DNA of 64,000 nt from positions 117,250-181,249 of the forward strand of contig NZNV01000007.1 of the NCBI GenBank assembly GCA_002695025.1, in the 5' to 3' direction. The notes under the pieces are model-generated. The model saw only the letters and a program-made list of their open reading frames with translations, did not search any database and was not told the DNA's origin. The DNA is from Owenweeksia sp. (GTDB lineage Bacteria; Bacteroidota; Bacteroidia; Flavobacteriales; Schleiferiaceae). Each line of letters starts with the position of its first letter. Within the stretch, counting starts at the first letter, position 1. Of the stretch, positions 16,743 to 25,411 are shown in pieces. A program made the translations under genes and the position numbers.

Positions 16743-17906
16743 TTACACAAACATTTTTTGCAGCAGGCCTTTTTTAAACTTTTGGGTGGCTTCCACCGCT
16801 TTGGCCGTTCCGTTTATTTCTTCATCCAGAGCGGAAAGAAGAGCGGCTATTTTTTGTTGTTCTTGAGTTGATGGAATCCCAATTTTAAAGTTTACAATAT
16901 CTCGTTTTTGAATATTAGGCAGGCCGGAACCCACTCTTAACCTCATAATATCGTGTTGGTTATATTTTAAAATCTGATATAGGAAACTAAGTGTAACAGA
17001 ATCTCTTATTTCAATTAAGGCATAGCAATGACCTCCGCACCAAAATTTAGATTCCATATAATTCACATAACCACACGAATTACCTCCTTCACTTATGGTA
17101 ATAGTATCTTCTTCCGTGTTATACTTATCAGTAAAGCCCGATGGTTCAATACCCCCATTTTGACATGGGTATTCACCTGTTTCGTTAAGTTCAATTTTAT
17201 TAAGTTGTTGACCTTTTGAAATCGCACATAATTCCCCCAACTTCCTCTCCTCCCAATCGGGGTAATCACTGCCATCGTCCTGTTTAAAGCGGATCTCCTG
17301 CCTGAAAATTTGCTGCATCACGCCTTTTTTATAGCGCTCCAGCTTTTCTTTTTGGTTTTGCAAGAGCCGGATGCGTTCATCCACCGCAGCCAGGAAAGAG
17401 GCGATCTTTTGTTGTTCTTCAGTTTTCGGAATTAAAAACTTTGCTGATTTTATATCCCCGGTTGTGAAACCTTTAATGGAAGTCCCCTGACTCAACCTAA
17501 TAAACCTTTTGGAGCGTGCCTTAAAATATTGCCCTAGAAAGTACTCATTTTCATGGGTGACCAAATTGGTGAAATCCTGACTTGTACATAGATCCTCATC
17601 CGCTACCGCAAATTTCCCAATCCCAACCCTTGAAACCATAAGGATAGCTCCTTTGGGTACAAGTTTAGTTGCAGAATTAGAAATAGCTTCTTTGGTGATA
17701 AATCTTGTTTTCTTTATTTCGTGAATACCCTCATCTGAAATATCTGAACTGGATATCCATGGAATATCTCCTTGCCAATATTCTTCTACTGAAGTCTCAG
17801 GAGTTCCTCCACCTAAGTACTGTCCCAAATTTCCAAGTCTTCGCGTTTCCCATTCTCCCTCAAAATCAGGAAAACGCAATTCCGGTATCCGCTTTTCTTC
17901 CGCCAT
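16743..17906 (-). CDS. hsdS: Type I restriction-modification specificity subunit S
   Basis: A 387-residue subunit with two target recognition domains. TRD1 runs from about residue 20 (WETRRLGNLGQYLGGGTPE) to 160; the first conserved helix is TEEQQKIASFLAAVDERIRL to GVMQQIF. TRD2 starts at DWEERKLGELCAISKGQQL, and the second helix is QEQQKIAALLSALDEEI to GLLQKMF. The two halves together read one bipartite DNA site. The TRD-coding stretches are visibly more AT-rich than hsdM and hsdR, as is common where TRDs are swapped. The two helix-coding parts share near-identical words (16853-16875 and 17401-17420), which could serve for TRD exchange. It starts 1 bp after the hsdM stop. Confidence 0.95.
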   Translation of the reverse strand: MAEEKRIPELRFPDFEGEWETRRLGNLGQYLGGGTPETSVEEYWQGDIPWISSSDISDEGIHEIKKTRFITKEAISNSATKLVPKGAILMVSRVGIGKFAVADEDLCTSQDFTNLVTHENEYFLGQYFKARSKRFIRLSQGTSIKGFTTGDIKSAKFLIPKTEEQQKIASFLAAVDERIRLLQNQKEKLERYKKGVMQQIFRQEIRFKQDDGSDYPDWEERKLGELCAISKGQQLNKIELNETGEYPCQNGGIEPSGFTDKYNTEEDTITISEGGNSCGYVNYMESKFWCGGHCYALIEIRDSVTLSFLYQILKYNQHDIMRLRVGSGLPNIQKRDIVNFKIGIPSTQEQQKIAALLSALDEEINGTAKAVEATQKFKKGLLQKMFV

Positions 17907-17907
17907 C

Positions 17908-19476
17908 TTAAAAAGGGGTTGGGATGTTCAGTTCTTCACAGTACTCTTTTATCCCCTTGCCATTAGCTTCGAGCGCCTTCCCTAATTCCGTCAGTTCACC
18001 GGACACTTCTTCCAGGTCAATGGGTTCTTCTTCTTCAAAGGTGTCTACGTAGCGGGGTATGTTCAGGTTGTAATCGTTCTCGGCTATCTCCGCCAGGCTG
18101 GCTACGTAACTGTATTTATCCAGGGTTTTGCGTTCGCGGTAGGTTTGTACAATGCGGTCCACATCCTCATCGCGCAAAGCGTTCTGGTTACCTTCTTTTA
18201 TATAATGATCATCCCCGCTGGCGTCAATAAACACCACATCATCCCCGGCCTTGCGGCACTTTTTCAGCACCAGTATGCAGGTGGGTATGGAGGTACCGTA
18301 AAAGATGTTGGCCGGCAGCCCGATCACGGCATCCAGGGCGTTGAGCTCTTCAATAAGGTACTGGCGGATCACCCCTTCGGCTGCCCCGCGGAACAATACC
18401 CCGTGCGGGAATACGCTGGCCAGGATGCCGTTGTCTGCCAACTGGTAATACATATGCTGTAAAAAGGCATAATCCGCCTTAGTTTTGGGCGCCAGCCTCC
18501 CGTACTGGCTAAAGCGTTCATCGGTTTCGTTGAGTGGGTTTTCACTGCTCTTCCAGTGCGCGGAAAAGGGCGGGTTGGCCACAATGGCCTCAAAACGCTT
18601 TTCCAGGTGCTGGGGGTGCTCCAGGGTATCTTCCTGCTCAATATTGAACTGCCGGAAGTGTACATCGTGCAGTATCATGTTCATGCGCGCCAGGTTGTAG
18701 GTGGTGCGGGTAAGCTCCTGCCCGAAAAATTCGCTTACCTCCGCTTCCTTGCCAATGCGCAGCAATAGCGATCCCGAGCCACAGCTAGGATCATAAGCGG
18801 ATTTGATCTTGCTTTTACCGGTGGTTACGATGCGCGCCAGTATTTTGGACACCTGCTGGGGCGTGTAAAATTCACCCGCGGATTTACCGGCATTGGAGGC
18901 AAAACGGGCAATGAGGTATTCGTAGGCATCGCCCAGCACATCGGAGTCTATTTCCTCCAGCTTAAAGTCGATCTGCTGCAGGTAATACAGTATCTCGGCA
19001 ATAATCTCGTTGCGCTTGCCCACGGTGCGCCCCAGCTTGGTGGAATTGAGGTCCAGGTCTTCAAACAGAGCGTTGAAATCCTCTTCGCTCTCGGTACCCA
19101 TGGTGCTCTGCTCAATGTGGTTGAGCACAGCCTGCAGGTCTTCCAGTATGTAATTGCTTTCTTCTTCGGTACCGGCCCGGCCACGGTCGGCTATCACCGA
19201 GAACAGCTCCGAGGGCTGCAGGAAATAGCCGAGCTTGAGCAGGGATTCTTCCTTAATGGCCTGCAGGGTTTCGGCATCGGTAACGGCTTTGTAATCGGTT
19301 ACTTCCTCGCCTTCCAGCAGCTCATTGGCGTAGAGGTATTGCTTTTCGGAGAGGTATTTATAAAAGATGAAACCGAGGATGTAATCGCGGTAATCATCCG
19401 CACTAATACGGCCGCGCAGCTTGTTGGCAATATTCCAGAGGCGGCTTTCCAGCTGCCTTTTCTGATCTTCTGACAT
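17908..19476 (-). CDS. hsdM: Type I restriction-modification DNA methyltransferase M subunit
   Basis: A 522-residue N6-adenine methyltransferase. The ATG at 19476 (MSEDQKRQLESRLWNIANKL) is chosen because it gives the standard HsdM_N start; the longer frame from 19539 adds a hydrophobic non-family stretch. Motif I is DPSCGSGSLLLRIG at about residue 229 and the catalytic motif IV is ANPPFSAHW at about 300. The C-terminus ends with DLEEVSGELTELGKALEANG, a helix that should contact HsdS. It heads the operon hsdM-hsdS-nuclease-small ORF-Abi_2-hsdR and diverges from a recombinase gene. Confidence 0.95.
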   Translation of the reverse strand: MSEDQKRQLESRLWNIANKLRGRISADDYRDYILGFIFYKYLSEKQYLYANELLEGEEVTDYKAVTDAETLQAIKEESLLKLGYFLQPSELFSVIADRGRAGTEEESNYILEDLQAVLNHIEQSTMGTESEEDFNALFEDLDLNSTKLGRTVGKRNEIIAEILYYLQQIDFKLEEIDSDVLGDAYEYLIARFASNAGKSAGEFYTPQQVSKILARIVTTGKSKIKSAYDPSCGSGSLLLRIGKEAEVSEFFGQELTRTTYNLARMNMILHDVHFRQFNIEQEDTLEHPQHLEKRFEAIVANPPFSAHWKSSENPLNETDERFSQYGRLAPKTKADYAFLQHMYYQLADNGILASVFPHGVLFRGAAEGVIRQYLIEELNALDAVIGLPANIFYGTSIPTCILVLKKCRKAGDDVVFIDASGDDHYIKEGNQNALRDEDVDRIVQTYRERKTLDKYSYVASLAEIAENDYNLNIPRYVDTFEEEEPIDLEEVSGELTELGKALEANGKGIKEYCEELNIPTPF

Positions 19477-19549
19477 AAGCGTGTAGGTGTAAAGCGCAAG
19501 TATAGGGAAAAGCGGGTAAACCCGATCCACACTATCCATAACGGATATT

Positions 19550-19570
19550 AACTAAACCAAATGTTTAGTT
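19550..19570. promoter_or_regulatory. Inverted repeat AACTAAAC-N5-GTTTAGTT in the hsdM/recombinase divergent region
   Basis: Two exact 8-bp arms are separated by CAAAT, lying 73 bp upstream of the hsdM start and 70 bp upstream of the recombinase ATG. The spacing and position fit a repressor operator controlling the restriction operon, or a recombination half-site pair. No HTH regulator gene is next to it. Confidence 0.4.
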
Positions 19571-19640
19571 TTAGAATCACCAGATCGCTTAATTATCAAA
19601 AGAGTTTCTTTACGGCTTTTCACTAAACACATCAAGGACT

Positions 19641-20408
19641 ATGTATTTACTAGAAGAAGCCATTCTGGAGTTTCTCCATCATTGCCGTTATGAAAAGAAC
19701 TTGAGCCCTAAAACTTTACAGTTTTACCACATTGATCTTTTGCAACTTCAAAAATTTCTTCAAAGGGAAAAACACTCTACTGAAATTAAGGCTATTACCA
19801 AGGTTGAGCTACGGGGATACCTGGAACACCTGTCTTCCCTAAAACCGAAATCGGTCAAAAGGAAGGTTGCCACTCTGAAAGCCATGTTCAATTACCTGGA
19901 GTTTGAGGATAAGATCGATCTCAATCCGCTCCGGAAAATGCGGATCAAGATCAAAGAGCCTTTTCAATTACCTAGAGCTTTGAATATTGAGGAGATCACT
20001 TCCTTATTTAAAACGGCTTACCTGGAACTGCGTGAAAAAGATCCATCGTCTTACGCCTTCTTTGAAGCTTTACGCAATGTGGTGGTTATTGAATTACTCT
20101 TCTCTACGGGTGCCCGGGTTTCGGAAATAGCGGGATTAAAATCAGACTGTATTAATCTCCATACCGGAGTGGTTAGTATTAAAGGAAAGGGTAATAAGGA
20201 ACGTATTATCCAGATATGCAATCCGAATACGCTTAAAATTCTTTCCGATTATGCGCAAAGATTTCAGGAGCAAATAAAAAACACGGAGAACCATTTTCTG
20301 GTGAACCGCTTTGGCAATCCCCTATCCGATCAATCCATCCGAGGGATCATTAAGAAACTGGTTGAACAGGCCCATCTACTCAAACCCTCATGGGTACTTA
20401 GATCATAA
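19641..20408 (+). pseudogene. Truncated XerC/D-like tyrosine recombinase
   Basis: 255 codons. The N-terminal core-binding domain is complete (FLHHCRYEKNLSPKTLQFYH), and the catalytic domain has Arg I in LLFSTGARVSEIAGLK and the Lys strand in VSIKGKGNKERIIQI. The frame then leaves the family after KKLVEQAHLLKP and stops six codons later. The H-x-x-R box, the third His and the nucleophile Tyr are therefore missing, so strand cleavage is not possible. The family is usually about 290-300 residues. The junction near 20386 joins an unrelated HEPN-like coding segment, pointing to a deletion or insertion. Its position beside a type I system recalls TRD-shuffling recombinases, but this copy should be dead. 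Confidence 0.8.
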
Positions 20409-21083
20409 GAAAAAAGAGTATGAACAATGGTTCCAGAAGGATTTAATAAACCTCTCCATTCCTGAGTTTTCCAGATTAGCTGGGTCTATGTACTCAGATC
20501 AACGTATTGCAGCGGCTATCATTCTCATCATGGAAGCAAGTGTAGGCAGTTTACTATTTATGCCTGCCGGGTATGCCATAGCCCTGGAAACATTGGCTCC
20601 TTTAATTTCCCCGTTAAAAAAAGCGAAAGTAAATCCATCCCAAAAGAAGGTGTGTTGTGGAAAAAATACAGAAAGACGCTACTAGATGTAGCCAAAGAGT
20701 TTTCTAAAACCTATCCTGATAAACTGAAATATGAAAAGCCAGAAAAGGGAATAAACGATTTGAATAAGGCCACCAATACCTCTAAATTACTCAGACCGTT
20801 TGAGGAGTTAGGTATTAGGCTAGAAAGAGAGGATTATAAGGTTATTAATACGCGCAACAAGTTTCTACATGGTGAAGCTCCAGATATAACAGGAGCTGGA
20901 GAAGGTCGCTATTTAGAGCGCTTAAACGCTGATTTGCAATATTGTGCTCTTAGGTTTTACACGCTGCTAAGTATGATCATACTTAAAAACGCGGGGTACA
21001 AGGGCCATGTTCTTAACCATACCAGGTTTAATGAAGACTCAACAGGGATAAGATTAAATGAACAACCGTACCGCAGGGTCTGA
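20388..21083 (+). pseudogene. 3' part of a HEPN-like gene, broken by a poly-A frameshift
   Basis: Two frames together encode one protein-like sequence. The first runs GYLDHKKKEYEQWFQKDL to GYAIALETLAPLISPL. The second continues KKSESKSIPKEGVLWKKY to EQPYRRV. They meet at a run of seven A (20616-20622); one extra A would make a continuous 230-residue frame. VINTRNKFLHGEAPD near the end carries R-N-x-x-x-H, the HEPN RNase-type motif. The 5' part of the gene is absent, replaced by the truncated recombinase, so this is a remnant. The parent family is not known, but HEPN and long helical composition hint at a defence gene. The single-base shift could also be a sequencing error. Confidence 0.55.
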
Positions 21084-21544
21084 AAAGCAAAGGAAGGTCA
21101 AACACCTACCTTATGATAAATAGGTTGATAATCCCACCAAAGGGACTATTCGCCTAATAATGGAGTTTGGATTGGATTGGACTCGACTAAACTACCTTGC
21201 GAAAGCCTGTGGCACGAAGCCCCTCTATTTCTCATACGATTTGGAGTTTAGGATGGTCGGGCATTCGTTTTACATCTGTAATATTCGCTCTTTGCATGGT
21301 GTAGAGTGAAAATTTCTTAAGGGACTCTCAACTATCATTAAACAACACCTTACCCTGCCAGGCAGGCTATAAAGCCAATTTTCGAGGCGTAAACTTTTCC
21401 AAATAATCCATAAATCTTTACTGCTTAATAGTGGTTCACCTACCAATCTTTCGTTTCATAGAGAGAACCTGCTTATAAGAGGCCGAACTTATCAATTAAA
21501 CCTAATACTGTTAATGAGTGGCACCCACAATTCCTTTGGCCAGC
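21084..21544 (+). other. Gene-poor stretch before the orphan sigma factor
   Basis: About 460 bp with no convincing gene. A 49-codon frame (21160-21309) starting MEFGLDWTRLNYLAKACGTK has protein-like composition but no neighbour or family support. CCTGCC-A-GGCAGG at 21354-21366 is a near-perfect palindrome. No promoter with both boxes was found. Confidence 0.4.
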
Positions 21545-22060
21545 ATGGCCACAGCTCCCCCTTTGCCTAAACCGGAGCTTTCCGAAAACATAGAAAGCTA
21601 TTATCAAAAATTCAGGCTTCAGTTGGAACGCTACCTGTATAGCCTGATAGACGACCCTCTCACCTGTGAAGATTTAGTGCAGGATGTTTTTACCGACCTG
21701 GTACTTAATCACCATAAACGTAAGATTGAAAACATGAAGGCTTACCTCTACCAGGCGGTACGCTTTAAAGCAGCGCGGTTTTACCGTGACAAGTATCGCA
21801 AAGAATACTTTGAGAAGTCTTACGTCAGACCTTCCATGTCCTGTAATGGAACGGAAGAATTATTGAACGCCAAAGAGTTGCAGGTGCGCTATGAGCAGGC
21901 ACTTTCGGGTTTGCCCGGCAAGTGCCGCCAGATTTTCAGCATGAGCAGGCAGGAAGATTATTCCCTGCTGGAAATTGCCGACACCCTACAACTGTCTCTA
22001 CAAACCGTAAAAAATCAGAACTCAAAAGCCCTGCGGCATATGCGCAGGCTCCTGTATTAA
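21545..22060 (+). CDS. ECF-type RNA polymerase sigma factor (orphan)
   Basis: A 171-residue sigma-70-family protein. Region 2 is seen as FRLQLERYLYSLIDDPLTCE and LVQDVFTDLVLNHHKRKIEN, and region 4 as LPGKCRQIFSMSRQEDYSLLEIADTL followed by LSLQTVKNQNSKALRHMRR. ATG 21545 is preferred over GTG 21518. The shape fits the FecI-like ECF group of Bacteroidota, but no FecR anti-sigma gene follows: the gene is closed by a strong terminator. It thus appears unpartnered, and may be controlled elsewhere or transcriptionally. Confidence 0.85.
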   Translation: MATAPPLPKPELSENIESYYQKFRLQLERYLYSLIDDPLTCEDLVQDVFTDLVLNHHKRKIENMKAYLYQAVRFKAARFYRDKYRKEYFEKSYVRPSMSCNGTEELLNAKELQVRYEQALSGLPGKCRQIFSMSRQEDYSLLEIADTLQLSLQTVKNQNSKALRHMRRLLY

Positions 22061-22094
22061 TTTAGTTTTTTCTTAGTGTTTTTTGGATTAACTC

Positions 22095-22131
22095 AGTCCG
22101 GCCCCGCTTTTAGTAAGGCCGGACTTTTTTT
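22095..22131 (+). terminator. Rho-independent terminator of the orphan sigma gene
   Basis: AGTCCGGCC (22095-22103) pairs exactly with GGCCGGACT (22117-22125) around a 13-nt loop and is followed by a T-run. It starts 34 bp after the stop codon. Confidence 0.85.
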
Positions 22132-22151
22132 GGCCCATGCCCATAGAGCAT

Positions 22152-22196
22152 TCTGCAATAAAAAGCCCCCGGAATCCGGGGGCTTTTTATTGCAGA
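22152..22196. terminator. Bidirectional terminator, perfect 22-bp inverted repeat
   Basis: TCTGCAATAAAAAGCCCCCG... is mirrored exactly around A22174, giving a 22-bp stem with a GC-rich core flanked by A5 and T5 tracts, so it works in both directions. On the minus strand it ends the LamG-GDPD-NAGPA operon, whose last stop is 14 bp away. Confidence 0.85.
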
Positions 22197-22210
22197 TCAG
22201 ACTTTAAAAA

Positions 22211-25200
22211 CTAGTCTTTTATTTTAATTCCCAGGAAGTTTGGTATCGGGCGGTAAGCCCAGAACTTCGGATCATCAGTATTGGTAGCTTTATCAACCCG
22301 GGGAGGCCTGTCCATTGGCGGAGTAGCCACATTTACTAAACCATTGGCCCCATTGCTATTGGTGGTAAATTCGTTTGCACCCGGGCCATTCTTAATATAA
22401 ACATTGGCCTGAGGCTTTGGATTAGAACCTTCATTAGAAAACATGGCTACCGAGCCACCACTATCAAACTGGAAAACGTCCATGCATTGATAATGGTAAA
22501 GCATAAGCTGTGCTATTTCATTACTCTTATGCTCTGAAAAGGTAGCCATAATGATAACCTCGTTATTGGCGGTAACACCAACAACTACCCGCTTTTTAGC
22601 TGAACCCGATCCACTTCCAGGAGGCATTGTTGTTGGTATAACACCATCCTGAACAATGACATGCCCTCCCAGCACAAGTTTCACCTTGTCCCGATTCTCA
22701 TGCACATAATTATCAGTTTCACCATACTTTGTCATCACAATGCTTTCATTACCGGTATTAGGATTATATAGAACAATAAAGCCATCATCATGGGCAGAGG
22801 GCGGATCTTCAGGATAACTTTCAGGCCGGAATTGTACCAGTTGCTTACTCATATCATTACCAGAACGGGCATAGAATGGCCCTAATATGGCGGTACACGG
22901 CATACCGTAAAACATCTTTTGAACGGCAGTCCTGGATTGATCGCCAGACATTGGATCACGTGTATCAAAGCGGTTGGCATTAATGTACACGTCATAGGCG
23001 TCAGTTTTCCCGTAATATGATGCCCAGACATCCAGTGCTCGCAACGGGAGAGAATACCTCAAGTAAAACCCGTTTATAGGTTTTTTATTGGCATTGTCAC
23101 CCGTGCCGGTAAGGTATTGCTGGCTACAATAGCAACGGCCATTATCCCCACCCTGAGCAGGAGTAACCCAGGCAGAATTCCAAGGGTTATTGTCACCATT
23201 CTGACCACGATTCCAACTATTCAAAACGGATAACTTCCGCGTAGGCTGTTCTGATTCCACCGTACCGAACTCTATTTTACTGAGGTCACTGATCTTACGC
23301 GCTATACCACTTACACCGCTTACCTTTACCGATCCCCAGGTGAAATTTGAAGGGACGGCAACTTCTGAAATTACAGGCTCCGCGTCAACCAGCTTTTTGC
23401 GCAGGCCCTTGCCTGAAAGATAAGCTATTACGTTCTCAGAATTGTCAGTTTTAATATAGCGGGCCCCGTTAGAGGTCAGGAAATCCAGATCCACGCGACC
23501 GTCAACCAGAGGGTTGGTGCCTGTACTATAATTAAATGACCCTCCAGCCGATTGATAGGGGTGCGAGGAGCACTGGTCATCGGTTTGAAACACACCTTCA
23601 GGATTATCGCGCCAGATATAGGTTACGGCAGGGTGCATTCCGGCAGCCATACTTTTGGCAACCTGGCTATACACATTATTGTAAGCCCCCTGACCGGTGG
23701 CGGTTTTCACCTCTAGCAAGCTCCCATTACCCCATTGCATCTCAGTTTGGGCAAATTGCAACCTCAAACTATCATTAGCTGCAATAAGCGTGTTAAGGTT
23801 GTCAATAGATGGGTTAGTGCTACCAGGGGCTCCATCAGTAGCTATAGGTATATAGTTAAAATCATCAAGCCCAACAGCTATTTGGTAGGTGGTATTTATA
23901 GAGCGCACCAAGCTTACCAACTCTTTCTTGGTCAAGGTTCCCTTTATAGCCAGTTTGTTCAGCCATCGCCCATTGCGGGCCGTTAGTATAAGTTGTGTAA
24001 ATATGGCGTTGTACTGATCACCGGTGGCATGAATGGTAAAAGCCAGCATTTTGCTAAACCCTTCGTAGTTGTTTTTTCCATTGTACAGGTCAACATTATA
24101 CCTTAACTCCTCCAAAGGCACCAGATTCAGAATACTGGTTCCTTCATACTCTGATGGGTCATGCCCCAGGGGCACGTTTAGCTTTACACCGTTTAACTGT
24201 GCTGATGTTTTGGTACTAAAATTCCCTTTAGTGTTAGTAAGGTAATCAAGACAATAATCGGAGAAGATATAGGGTTTATTATCCGAGCTCAGGCGTACAT
24301 CCACTTCTACGGCATCACATTCGTCATCATTGTCAAACAATCTTCCAAAAATAGCATCAGCTGATTGTGGGGGATAAGCGCGTCTTGCTCTTGACAGGGT
24401 ATAACCTTCTCTGTGCGAAGCCACCATAACATAATCACCGGCTTCATGTGAAAAGGTGGTGAGCGCTTCGGGCTGATCATCGTTTACAACCTGCTGAACG
24501 TGATCAAAGCAACTTTGTATGGGATTGGCCTTCTGGCATTCATGCAGTGCCCGCACCTGGTCAGGCGTAAGCTCGCTATTCCAGATGCAAAGGTTATCAA
24601 AGTAATCAATGGATGAATCAAAGGCGGATAATGTGAGTACCGTTTTCAGGCCGGGATAAGCAAGGTATTGATTACCAAAACCTAACCAGGCATACCCACC
24701 TCCAAAATATTTATAATCCATCTTCAGGTAGGTCACATCATTGGGTTTGCCCACGTAAAGGCGTTGGTGATGCTCACCCATTACCCATACAATATGGTAC
24801 CATCCTGCTCCGGCATCAAGGCTGGCCGGTGCAAAAAAAGAGTAATCCTCGTAATAGGACGGTCTATTATCCCGTGATAAAAACCTGACATACTGCCTAC
24901 GGTTAGAGATTTCACTTTTATCCATAACCAAACCACGCCTTTCGGCAACAAAATCAGAGGTGGGTTGAAAGGCAATTATGAAATCATTGTCCAGGCCTTC
25001 ACTATCCTCACCTTCCGCCTGAGGCTTTATGTAGGCCCAGAAGGAGACGGTTTTGGGCGTGGAAAAGTCAGCATCCTTCCCAAAGATATGATCACTTACC
25101 AGGTAAATCCCATTAGCACCTTCCTGGTCACTACTTACCGCACCATTGGCATTGTTGAGGCGATCATACGAAAAGTTGAGGTTTGAAGTTGAATGCTGGA

Positions 25201-25408
25201 GGGTATGATCAACAACCGTAAAATTGCCGGAAGTAAGGCCACCGTATGTTTTGAGCAAATTAAAATGGGCTGCACCGGATTGTTGATTTTGCTGGGAAAA
25301 CTTGATAGCCAGGTCCGGTGCCGGAAGTGTGATACTGCTTTGTTGAGCGTGCAGGAACCCGGCTCCCAGCATACATAACAATAGGAGATATGATATAAGG
25401 TTTTTCAT
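22211..25408 (-). CDS. LamG / GDPD-like / NAGPA (phosphodiester glycosidase) fusion protein
   Basis: A 1065-residue secreted protein with signal peptide MKNLISYLLLLCMLGAGFLHAQ. Residues about 70-290 look like a LamG/concanavalin sheet (TPKTVSFWAYIKP, AGWYHIVWVMGEHHQRLYVG). Residues about 322-690 are GDPD-like: VMVASHREGYTLSR, AVEVDVRLSSDNKPY. There the PEN motif is absent and the second catalytic His is replaced (IFSDYC instead of HD), so this part is probably inactive or a binding domain. The C-terminal NAGPA domain, about 800-1040, shows KRVVVGVTANNEVIIMATFS and DVFQFDSGGSVAMFSNEG. NAGPA enzymes remove N-acetylglucosamine from phosphodiesters. There is no T9SS tail. It follows the large GDPD gene by 3 bp. 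Confidence 0.8.
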   Translation of the reverse strand: MKNLISYLLLLCMLGAGFLHAQQSSITLPAPDLAIKFSQQNQQSGAAHFNLLKTYGGLTSGNFTVVDHTLQHSTSNLNFSYDRLNNANGAVSSDQEGANGIYLVSDHIFGKDADFSTPKTVSFWAYIKPQAEGEDSEGLDNDFIIAFQPTSDFVAERRGLVMDKSEISNRRQYVRFLSRDNRPSYYEDYSFFAPASLDAGAGWYHIVWVMGEHHQRLYVGKPNDVTYLKMDYKYFGGGYAWLGFGNQYLAYPGLKTVLTLSAFDSSIDYFDNLCIWNSELTPDQVRALHECQKANPIQSCFDHVQQVVNDDQPEALTTFSHEAGDYVMVASHREGYTLSRARRAYPPQSADAIFGRLFDNDDECDAVEVDVRLSSDNKPYIFSDYCLDYLTNTKGNFSTKTSAQLNGVKLNVPLGHDPSEYEGTSILNLVPLEELRYNVDLYNGKNNYEGFSKMLAFTIHATGDQYNAIFTQLILTARNGRWLNKLAIKGTLTKKELVSLVRSINTTYQIAVGLDDFNYIPIATDGAPGSTNPSIDNLNTLIAANDSLRLQFAQTEMQWGNGSLLEVKTATGQGAYNNVYSQVAKSMAAGMHPAVTYIWRDNPEGVFQTDDQCSSHPYQSAGGSFNYSTGTNPLVDGRVDLDFLTSNGARYIKTDNSENVIAYLSGKGLRKKLVDAEPVISEVAVPSNFTWGSVKVSGVSGIARKISDLSKIEFGTVESEQPTRKLSVLNSWNRGQNGDNNPWNSAWVTPAQGGDNGRCYCSQQYLTGTGDNANKKPINGFYLRYSLPLRALDVWASYYGKTDAYDVYINANRFDTRDPMSGDQSRTAVQKMFYGMPCTAILGPFYARSGNDMSKQLVQFRPESYPEDPPSAHDDGFIVLYNPNTGNESIVMTKYGETDNYVHENRDKVKLVLGGHVIVQDGVIPTTMPPGSGSGSAKKRVVVGVTANNEVIIMATFSEHKSNEIAQLMLYHYQCMDVFQFDSGGSVAMFSNEGSNPKPQANVYIKNGPGANEFTTNSNGANGLVNVATPPMDRPPRVDKATNTDDPKFWAYRPIPNFLGIKIKD

Positions 25409-25411
25409 TTT

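Noticed and set aside
16743..17906. Phase-variable hsdS inversion system driven by the neighbouring recombinase
   Set aside because: Only one hsdS is present, no inverted TRD copy is seen in the window, and the recombinase lacks its catalytic end.
21160..21309. 49-codon frame beginning MEFGLDWTRLNYLAKACGTK
   Set aside because: Protein-like composition only; no family, promoter or coupling to a neighbour.
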